Below are positions 55,733 through 64,000 of a stretch of DNA of 64,000 nt, in pieces. Both the position numbers and the translations under genes were made by a program. Position 1 is the first letter of the stretch, and the number at the start of each line of letters is the position of its first letter. Source of the DNA: Celoporthe dispersa (lineage: Eukaryota > Ascomycota > Sordariomycetes > Diaporthales > Cryphonectriaceae); the NCBI GenBank assembly GCA_016584495.1, contig WAID01000005.1:1872501-1936500 (forward strand). Direction: 5' to 3'. Below the pieces are notes generated by a model. It saw only the letters and a program-made list of their open reading frames with translations, ran no database searches and was not told the origin of the DNA.

Positions 55733-56317
55733 ATGTTTTACCGCAACACAAAATGGGCGGAGCGCAACGCGGCCGGCCAAGCGTTCTCATACATGCCAGG
55801 CCTGGCAACAGGGCCCCGCAGGTTGAAACTCCTAAAGTACGGCCGCGAGGACTTCGAATCCGGGTCTGAGTTCTTCTGGTTCTACATGCACTATCTGGTC
55901 ATCACGATTGGGACCCTCCTGACGGTGGCACTGGTCGTCATCCTCATCGCCATCTACGCCAGCCCTCCGGTAGACAGACACCCGGACTGGAGGTTTCTGC
56001 TCTTCAGCTTGCTGCCGGTGAGTGCTCATCGCCTCTCTGGTCGGGTATCGACCTCCTCGCCTTCTACCATGACTGACGTGTTTTTTCTTGCATGTGTGCA
56101 GAGCGTGGCCATATTTCTCTGGCTGTGTGTTGACGGCTCGGCCGACACCTGCATGAAACCGTGGCCTAAGGCGAGGCTGACGATCGAGGCGGTCGTCCTC
56201 GGTGGCTCTATAGCCTGCACGTGCATCTTCGGCGCGACGTGGGCAAGAGTAGCAAAGGATGACTACTACGTGGGTTGGTACGAGGCTATGCTCGCATTTC
56301 TGGTTGTTTTGGTGTAA
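55733..56317 (+). CDS. Small four-helix membrane protein of unknown function
   Basis: Exons 55733-56017 and 56102-56317 give 166 aa. The 84-nt intron (GTGAGT, CTGAC branch, TGTGCAG) is a multiple of three without a stop, so reading through it also gives an ORF, but the splice signals are strong. Hydrophobic helices: FFWFYMHYLVITIGTLLTVA extending to LIAIYA; FLLFSLLPSVAIFLWLCV; LTIEAVVLGGSIACTCIFGA; and AMLAFLVVLV at the end. The N-terminus is basic and soluble. The stop TAA follows GTTTTGG and overlaps a GTAAGC donor-like site, so another exon is possible. I do not recognise the family. Confidence 0.62.
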   Translation: MFYRNTKWAERNAAGQAFSYMPGLATGPRRLKLLKYGREDFESGSEFFWFYMHYLVITIGTLLTVALVVILIAIYASPPVDRHPDWRFLLFSLLPVSAHRLSGRVSTSSPSTMTDVFFLACVQSVAIFLWLCVDGSADTCMKPWPKARLTIEAVVLGGSIACTCIFGATWARVAKDDYYVGWYEAMLAFLVVLV

Positions 56318-57384
56318 GCATGTTCCTCGCGATCGCCGTTCTTTTTTTTTTTCTTTCTTTTTTTTTTTTTTTTTTTTTGGGAGGTAATTGTTTGCTAAGC
56401 GAATCTAGGCTCACCCGGATCATTCGCATGGCTGAGTTGATCGTCATGGTAGTGGAGAGGCCTCGTGCTCGACGCTCACAGGGGAACAGTGTTCAGGTCT
56501 GAGGCGGTCGTCATTGTGGCAGAAAATAACCAAGACAGACAGAAATCGCACGTGTTGGTTGTCTATATGATAATTACCTTGTTTTTACGGCACGATGGAA
56601 GCTGAGAGCCAGGAGTTTGGGGCATCCGATATACCAACATTGGATTTCTTGCGAAGCTGTGGTTGTCTCGTATCAGTACATGACGACGTGGTGTAACCGA
56701 ACGGTCGATTTGGTTAGCCAAAAAGTGATACAATGCAGAAATACAAACAAGACGACCGACATGATTACGTGAGAGCTATGCTTTGCCTTACACAAGCTGC
56801 ACTGCGCCGGCTAATAAGGCCATTGCGGTTCTGAAAAGGTTTACATATATATAAGTGGACAGGCTGTTTGATAGGGTCCTCGCTTCAACGCTCTTCGTCA
56901 AAACGGCGAACACTATTAGCAACACGCACAGACGGCGATGCTCATGATGACGCCTTGTCGATGCGTCCAAGAAAGCTAACACGCCCTGTGGCTCATCCGA
57001 TATGAGGCTCGGGAGGCAATCGTCCTCACTGTGCGATATATCCGCCACCAAACCACTGCCTCGGCGAGAACAGCCTCACGTCCAATGCCGTCAGATCGAG
57101 ACCCTATGACGCGCGCTTCAGAAGCGAAGGCTCACTATGTTGATGGGTAAACCCAGGTGACGCTACCTTTATACCCCTCAAGCATAAGTGAACCAGTCAT
57201 CTCTCACCTCAATGCCGTTACGATCATTATGTGCAACAAGCAGGAAACCACCATTCCTATACCTCACATTCGTGGTGTCTCACTTTAACAGCTCAAATTC
57301 AAAAAACTTTGCTCTACTACGTGACAAGGTACTATCAGGAGCCGCCATGCCTCCTCCCTTCCAGGTCGCTCATACCCAGATTTA
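56318..57384. other. Spacer
   Basis: It contains a T-rich block (about 56340-56380) directly after the membrane-protein gene. The minus-strand reading 56788-57051 has no motif. No supported gene. Confidence 0.5.
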
Positions 57385-58799
57385 TCATGCAAAACGCCGG
57401 ACAACATCCCTCCGAATGGCCTCGTTGAGCGCCGCTGATCCAGCGTTGCCGCTGATGCCGTTTTCCGCCGCATATCTCATCCTGCCATCCAGTGATGAAT
57501 CCATACCGAATGACTTCATCGTATCGACGACAGAGTGGTGATCTGCACGGTGTCAGTCCGACAGTTCCTTCATGTTTCTTTCTTATACTGACCTAGTGGG
57601 CCGCTGTACTGATTGCCCAGAGCAAACGCCGCGCCACCTGGTGTTGGGCCCCTCGGTGTTGGGCCGCCAATATTCCACTCGAGCTTCCCGTCGGAGAGTA
57701 ACTTTAAGCCAACCTCCGCAGCATTAAAAAATGAATTTGACCAGGGCGAGTTTTTATTATCGTCTGGTTGTGATTCGGTCCTCGCTCGGCCCGTCGCCGG
57801 TCGTCTGTCGCCATCATCTGGACGCTGAGAAGAGGTGTCAGACCCAGTTGGAGGCGATAACAGCAGCTTTCCAGCCGCCGTATGATGCATGGAAATGCCT
57901 GCTTCCAGCTCCTGAACGATCCTCGGGGACCCCATCGGCCTAACGTGTTCGCCGTAATGGCGAGCGAGCATGTCTTTGCATGCCGCGCAATCTGTTCGCG
58001 TTGTTCAAACCAGTTCAGAAAACGTCCTGTATCCTCTCCAGCAGGGTACTCTAGTCCATGCTGATAGAATTTGGGCAGCTGGTCACCAAGCTCTGTCTTC
58101 CAGTGAGACCGAAGAGACTCGAGTTGACGGTTGAATATGGCTTGCTGCTTTGCACCTGCTGCCGTCCAGAATGTCGTGACGAAGGTCATGCTGGGAAGAT
58201 ACTTGCCGCCACACAAGGCAAGAATGAAATGGACGAGTTTGCGATCGAATCCGTCAAACCGAGCCTGGTTAATGCACGTGACGAATAGCACCCCAGCAAC
58301 TCGGGCAAACATGCGAATGGCTTGGATACCGCGGGTGGTTTCGAGGAATGTGGTCTCCTCGTTGTCAGGATCGAAGCCGGGAGTGTCCATGATAAAGTAT
58401 TCCTTGGAGCCAATGCTGGCTCTGTCGATCTGGAACTCTTGGGTGGCTAAGGAGGATATTAGAAACTGGGCCTGCCTTTGAAACACAGCCTGTCATTCTT
58501 GTCTGCGAAACCTTGCTCACCCGAGTTGACACCGTCCTGCGAATGGCCGTTGGCACTGGTGAAGTCCTCCAGGAGGGAAGACTTTCCGGCCCCGGTCCGT
58601 CCAATGATGATAATCACGTCTGCTGGCGCCTTCGACTGTCTACGCAGAGTGTTAGAAGCCCACTCGCTGGTACAGATAGGCCAGTTGAGGACTTGACATA
58701 CTTGTGACGGGTTGCCAACTCGATGAGACATTGATGAGTTCGTTCGGCCACAGCACCCGCAGGGGCGGATGTAGAGGCACTATTGGAACTGGAATCCAT
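57385..58799 (-). CDS. AIG1/GIMAP-like G-domain GTPase (fungal)
   Basis: Four exons: 58799-58702, 58639-58521, 58446-57593, 57542-57385, all phases agreeing once one base is added. After a short Ser-rich start comes the P-loop VIIIIGRTGAGKSSLLEDF, then G3 YFIMDTPGFDPDNEETTFLE, a hydrophobic strand AGVLFVTCINQARFDGFDR, and SMTFVTTFWTAAGAK in the G4 area, which lacks a clear NKxD, as is common in such fungal proteins. The C-terminal third is Gly/Pro/Asn-rich and ends DVVRRFA. The TTT run at 57974-57976 is one base short: beyond it the frame continues as DMLARHYGEHVRPMG. Nearby HET and ankyrin genes suggest an accessory, possibly self/non-self, context; this is inference. Confidence 0.78.
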
Positions 58800-60912
58800 G
58801 ATAATTGCTGATTGCCAACGATGCGTTGTAGGGGAAGATGAAGCGCTGATTGTTGAATATGAGTGAAGAAGTTGCGATGAGATATGCGGTGTCCTCGGAC
58901 GACATGTTAGAACGGCAACCTCTGGCATTATTTATACCCATACTCAGCAGAGCTTGAATGGACTATTCTCACTGACTGCCGCAAAACAGCACATGTTGTC
59001 ACAGCGCTGGAGCCTAGCCTCGACCGTGAAAATCCGCATGAAGTACCAAGGCTTCTGGCAGATCAGCTCGCCCATGTGTGGCAGTGAAATGCAGTTGGCA
59101 CGACCACAGACCTAGCTTTGACACCTCCCCGGGGTCAGGCGTTTTGGCAACCGCCGAGGTGCAATGGTGGGCGGGCTGATACCTTGATAGGTGGGTAGCA
59201 TACTGCCCGCATCTACGGCTGGAAGCCTCGGCAGCAACAAGATGGTAAGGCATTTCTTGGAGGCCTCTACATATCTCGCCATGAGATTTTCACCTGGTCA
59301 ACTAGTGGACAGGCTCATCCCGAGGGGCTGTCGACCTCAAGTCCGGCCGGCAGCGTCACAGCAGCTCCCCTTCGTTCCCCCGAGGGTTGGACGAGATGGA
59401 AGTATGTGGGACAGGAGACAGGATTGCCAATGCCAGTATATATTGATTCAGCAGTTATCGGCAGGGCTGCGAGCTCTTCCCGTCGTCTCTGGAATTGGAA
59501 ATAGCTGGCATCATCATTCAATGACATACGAGTGGCTTCAGCTTGTTGGTCCAACCACACGACTGATAACGGCCTCATCATGGTCAGTGAATGGCCTTTC
59601 ATACGCCTCCACCCCTGACACGCAATGAGGCTGGGCTCGTGATATCTTCAGACGTTAGTAGAATGTGTGGAAGTGAAGCGCATTTCAGGGTTAATCTGTC
59701 CAGCTTTCTCCAAGGCTGACACAAATGCTTCAACCCGCATTTGATGCTCGAAGCATGGTGAATAACCTGGCCGACTAATGCAACTATTCAATAGTGTGCT
59801 TTGAACTCGTAACACTTTCAAGCGTTTAATACTACATACCATCTCCATGGGTGAATTGTTACATTGCGGCCGCATAAATGGTCTGAGGCTGTAACCAACA
59901 GGCAATGCTCTGATCTGCGACGCCGGATGGCTGGCAAAGCATAGCATTTGAAAAAGAAGCATGGCGACGAGAAAGGGCCAGGGAGGCCTCCTAAGTCAGC
60001 TTTCAGCTCACCTTAATTACCATTGCAGACAGCAGCTTTGACTGGTGTTTCCTGATATCAGGTACGGGCACAGTGGACGGCCTCGGCGGACAAATTCAGC
60101 GCAACTTCGTTCCTGAGAAGTGTCGAGGGCATTTGGGTGACATCTCGGGATACAGAGGAGCTAACTCTCGATATTAAACAGGTTTCAGCAGGTCTTCGAA
60201 CTAGATAGTGAAGCAGATTCCTGTTCTGTTAGTCTCCTGCTCTTGATTATCCCAGTTCGGCGTCCACCGCGAGATATTCCATAACGTTTCAACAGAAGGG
60301 TGCAGTGGAAGGCCTCGATTCTGGCAGCTGTTATATACTAACAAAAAGCGCGCCATAGCCCAGCACATGTAGCTTAGCGTTCAGTTGCTGACACTCGATT
60401 GGACATACATTTGGACCCCCAAATATCGGTGTTGAGTCCCAGAGCCTGATCTCTATTGAGTATAGCTTGTTTCATAAACAACATACCAAATGGTCTTGGA
60501 TATTTATGATTAGTTGAAATCGACGCTGGAGTACTGACGCGCACCTACGATTCTCAAGGGTAGTTTCGGTCACAGTCTGAGCTGAACCTATAATGCAACT
60601 TCTTCGACTTTAATTTTAGAAATGGATCCCCTCTACGCTTGACCGACCACTTACCAATAAGAAAAGAAATCAAGGGCTGCTTACATGCGCTACGGGCCGA
60701 ATATCAAGTCTTGCTTTGCCGCTTTAGCATGAATATATCTCGTTGCCCCTATTATTCAAGGCTGTCATAGCCTAGTTGATGCCTTTCATTATTTAAAAAT
60801 CCAGATGGAGTCAATGTGGCGCGTGGACTTGATGTTGATATCAATTTCTCATCCTGTACGGCTTTCTCTAAAGTCAGAGCTTCCCTCAGTTCGCCTCCTT
60901 TTTATCACAACC
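58800..60912. other. 2.1-kb spacer
   Basis: AT-richer DNA between the G-domain and HET genes, with many stops in all frames and no motif-bearing ORF. It may contain decayed sequence, but I see no element boundary. Confidence 0.5.
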
Positions 60913-63138
60913 ATGCGCAGTATCCGAGACAGCCATGCCGCACGGGAGGAACTATACGCCTCGTTTCCCGCGCGGACTCATACGTCAATTCGAATCTTGA
61001 AACTCCACGGTGCATCCCCAGGGGGGAACCATCGCGCCTCACTGGCGGGCTGAAGGTGGTGGACTTGGAAGAGATGCCGGCTTATAGGGCGCTTTCGTAT
61101 ATGTGGAGTCCCGGTAGCAACAAGCTTCACAGATCACCATCAACCTTCCAGACCAAGAAGACTAAGACGTATGCCGCGAAATCTCGGTCATATACTCCTC
61201 GACCCCAGTAGCGCCGCCGACCGCTCATCCGATATCCCTTCGGCATGCTCCTTCAGCACAACACAGCCAGGCCAATACCAATGTCACGAAACTTCCCAGT
61301 GGGGGTGTGGTCTGGATAGTCGCCAACGAGAAGATGTATGAGCTCGGGGTGGCCAAGAACTGCGAGGTTGCTCTGCGCCATCTACGAGATATGTACGGCT
61401 CCATTTCGATCTGGGTTGACGCGATCTGCATCAACCAAGCCGAAGGCGACGACAGCGAAGAACTGGCACAACAGATACCACTCATGGGGAAGATCTACTC
61501 TGCCGCTCAAGACGTGTTTATATGGCTTCACGACAGCGATAGCAAGACTGATGCCGCTATGGACTACTTGGCAAGGGGCGCTCTGCCCTTTAGCTTCATG
61601 ATTGGCAGATACCTCCAAGGTCAGCCGCATGAATCTCGAGTATCCCAGAATCCCAAGGCTATCATGAGGACTGCCACTGGCAACAGGATGGCTTTCAGGC
61701 TCGCTCTTCATCTATTCTGGCGGGTCTTGACGTTTCGGATGACGCCACATCATGACGGCCTGGACAAAATCTTCAGCAACGAATGGATCGAACGACTGTG
61801 GACGCTACAGGAGGGTGTGCTTCCGGACCATTCCGTTGTCGTCTGCGGGCATAAGGCTGTTCAGTGGTATGACATGGTATTTGCGCTGGATTTCATCGAA
61901 TTCGAGGCGGCGAAGCACCAATTTCTTCTCCCCAGCCTGGTGTTTCCCCTGTCATTCCAGTGGTGGGCGCGACTGAAAGATTTCTGGTTGACACACCACC
62001 CTGAGCAGTCTTCAGCGCTCAGGGGAAATCCTCAAAGAACATCGAGTTTATCTTGATCGAGGCCGGAAGGCCTTAATCGTTCCTATGGTCATATCTTGGG
62101 CCGTGGCTGGTATTACATCTTATGTTAGTATCATGACACGTGCAGAGGCACAGAAAACACCTACCGGCCAGATGATCTGGTGGACTCTGACGACATTCGG
62201 TGTTGGTCGCTGTCTGGCGCTTTTCGTCGTCTATTTCGCAACATTTCTGGCCTCCCGCAAGATAAAGTCCAGTCTCAGCTTCCCGCACACAAGGCCTGAG
62301 AGCATCCTGCTAGATGTGTGCTACCGCAACGTTGGGAGTGCCGAGGACAAATTCTGCGGAATCTTGGGGATGACCAAGGGCGCCGGACACTGCGAGAAAC
62401 TGGAAAAATCGGACGGACTGGGAGGCGCATATCAGAAGCTGACTGTGGAGCTTCTTCGGTATACCCAGTCCCTCAACATCCTTCTTTTCAGAGCACCTCA
62501 GCCTGGTCTTGAGAGTGTTCCGTCCTAGGTTGTGGATTGGGGGACTGCTGACGGATGTTGGCTCGACGCTCGGTTCCGGCGCACGCGCAAGAACCGCGGC
62601 CACGTGATAGAATACTTCGGCGCTATGCCGGCTTCAAAAGCCGGCAGCACTGCCTGGACGCCGGAGTCAGCATGGAGGTTTCACGGAGAGGAGCTCCATG
62701 TCCGCGGAGCTCTAGTCGGTCGTCCGTGTTGGCTTGGCTCTGCCTTCGATCCTGAAGACAAGAAGGCACTCAACGCTACGATGGACAGCTACAAAGCGCC
62801 TCAAAAAGAAAGGCTCGCGTTCATGGATTTCATACGCGACTTCAGTTCCGGTCACAGACCGAAACGCTCGGCAAATAGACAGCTGGTCCTGGTGAAATGC
62901 GAGGGGGGAGACATTCGAGGGAGGCTACGGAGCTACCTCGGCAGCTATCCAGAAGGACGACCTCATTGCCATCGTCATTGGCGTTTCTCTTCCGCTAGTA
63001 CTGAGAGCCAAGGGCACCAGTGGCTACGAGGTCATAGGTCCGGCATTCATACCGCGGATGATGGATGGTCATATGTGGCAGATATCGACCATGCTCGCTG
63101 GGCATAGCACAAGGATGAGGAGTATTGTGCTTCTCTGA
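60913..63138 (+). pseudogene. HET-domain (heterokaryon incompatibility) gene, disrupted
   Basis: The HET domain is recognisable in pieces: TSIRILKLHGASPG, then LKVVDLEEMPAYRALSYMW, then WVDAICINQAEGDDSEELAQ and MGKIYSAAQDVFIWLHDSD, and the WTLQEG block at EWIERLWTLQEGVLPDHSVV. Two membrane-like segments follow (VISWAVAGITSYVSIM; CLALFVVYFATFLAS), then SAEDKFCGILGM and the closing LIAIVIGVSLPLVLR and GYEVIGPAFIPRMMDG. These lie in all three frames, needing steps near 61035, 61130, 61165, 62015 and 62930. In addition an in-frame TAG (62526-62528) sits between VPS and VVDWG, where HET proteins have Trp. HET proteins trigger cell death after non-self fusion; this copy as written cannot encode one. 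Confidence 0.8.
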
Positions 63139-63460
63139 CAATTCCAAGGATATGGTGACTCGATTTGCGTCAATTCAGCATTTATAGTTCATTGCAATTG
63201 CGGCGGTATCTTCGAGATGGGACTCGAAGAGCCTGAAGACCTTGGTTCTGTGCGTTGGCTCACGAATTCCCCGGTGTTCATGCTGTGCATTCTCAGAACA
63301 TGGCCACGATCACTATTCAGCCTGATCTAAACCACACCAGTCAAGTTCCACCCTATTAAACCGATCCATTAAAGTGCTCATCCACCACGGTATGTATGTA
63401 CATTGAGGGTACATGTGGGGTTTTCTTATGCCGCGCTGTCGTTGCATTTGTGTTGTACTG
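63139..63460. other. Spacer
   Basis: 3' side of the HET pseudogene up to the inverted-repeat element. No coding signal. Confidence 0.5.
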
Positions 63461-63975
63461 CTGTCCGTTGCAAGCTCGGGCTGCGAATCTGCAGAGGTTC
63501 GCTTGGCACGGGCCTTCAGGGGTAGGAAGTTTTTGCATCTCTTTTCTCCCATTTTTAATACTGCGCGTAGCTTATATCGTAATAAATTATATATTATAGA
63601 AATCCTAATGCTCTGGGCTTTCAAATAATATATTTAATACATCTATATCTGCTATATTTGGGCTTTTGTTTTTGGCTGGCTAGTAGCTAGCTCTTTACAG
63701 CTTTGCTATTCAATTTTTTTTTTGGAAAATTATATTAAGCTCAAAATTGCTACTACAAAAGCTATAAAAGTCAACTTGCTCAATACAGCAGATAAAGATT
63801 AGTCAAATATATCATTTGAAAAGCCTAATAATCAGAATTTCTATGATATATAATTTATTAGGGTATAAGCTACACGCAGCATAAAAATGGGAGAAAAGAT
63901 GCAAAAACTTCCTACCCCTGAAGGCCCGTGCCAAGCGAGCTCTGCAGATTCGCAGCCCGAGCTTGCAACGGACAG
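63461..63975. mobile_element. Long imperfect inverted repeat (MITE-like / foldback element)
   Basis: The left arm from 63461 (CTGTCCGTTGCAAGCTCGGG) matches the reverse complement of the right arm ending at 63975. The outer ~125 bp are almost perfectly paired (about 63461-63595 with 63845-63975), including TTCAGGGGTAGGAAGTTTTT and TTTCTCCCATTTTTA on the left arm. Pairing continues with more mismatches into an AT-rich centre near 63718. The GC-rich outer arm and AT-rich core, with C/T and G/A differences between arms, suggest an old non-autonomous element. There is no ORF inside. Target-site duplications were not identified. A palindrome formed by other means is possible. Confidence 0.75.
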
Positions 63976-64000
63976 TGCTTACATGAGCACGCTGGCCAGG

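Noticed and set aside
58800..60912. Decayed transposon in the spacer before the HET gene
   Set aside because: AT-rich and stop-rich, but no terminal repeats or transposase remnants could be pointed to.

Overview
This window is nuclear DNA of a filamentous ascomycete, most likely a Sordariomycete-type Pezizomycotina. The evidence is short introns (mostly 50-90 nt) with GTRNGT donors, CTGAC/CTAAC-like branch sites and YAG acceptors; GC-rich coding regions between AT-richer spacers; a HET-domain gene; a 2EXR protein; a secreted lipoxygenase and a secreted pepsin. Housekeeping genes are prefoldin subunit 3, SEC14, MIS14/NSL1, RPT3, MSH2 and TRM10. I cannot assign an order or genus.

Layout. At 1-790 (minus) lies the 5' part of a secreted precursor made of 33-residue tandem repeats, most ending in Lys-Arg: a Kex2-processed repeat protein, or candidate peptide/RiPP precursor. 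It leaves the window without a stop and is the most interesting item. At 3.3-24 kb there is a conserved core: PFD3 (+), SEC14 (+), MIS14 (-), a small conserved protein (-), RPT3 (+), a spliced cysteine-rich mini-protein (-), a DUF6594-like membrane protein (-), a membrane alpha/beta-hydrolase (-), a hot-dog thioesterase (-) and an AMMECR1 protein (+). A Ras-family GTPase (-) follows, then about 3 kb of low-complexity spacer, an unknown helical ORF (+) and a PLP decarboxylase (+). MSH2 (-) and TRM10 (+) diverge from a 0.4-kb promoter containing an ACGCGT box. From 39 to 46 kb are two secreted enzymes on the minus strand, a lipoxygenase and an aspartic protease. From 48 kb on the content becomes accessory: a 2EXR acidic protein, an ankyrin protein with a signal-like N-terminus, a DUF1772-like protein, a small four-helix membrane protein, a GTPase with an AIG1/GIMAP-like P-loop, a broken HET gene, and a long inverted-repeat element at the right edge.

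A technical pattern runs through the window. Many otherwise conserved genes switch frame by a single base, usually inside a short homopolymer, with conserved protein on both sides (SEC14, DUF6594, hydrolase, thioesterase, Ras, MSH2, TRM10, pepsin, ankyrin, G-domain, HET). This looks like residual consensus error rather than gene decay, so ORF-only annotation would truncate these genes. The HET gene additionally has a stop at a conserved Trp position and is probably a real pseudogene.

The genes do not form one pathway. Local themes are protein folding and degradation (PFD3, RPT3), mismatch repair and tRNA modification sharing a promoter region, secretion (SEC14, repeat precursor, lipoxygenase, pepsin), and self/non-self type proteins at the right (HET, G-domain, ankyrin).
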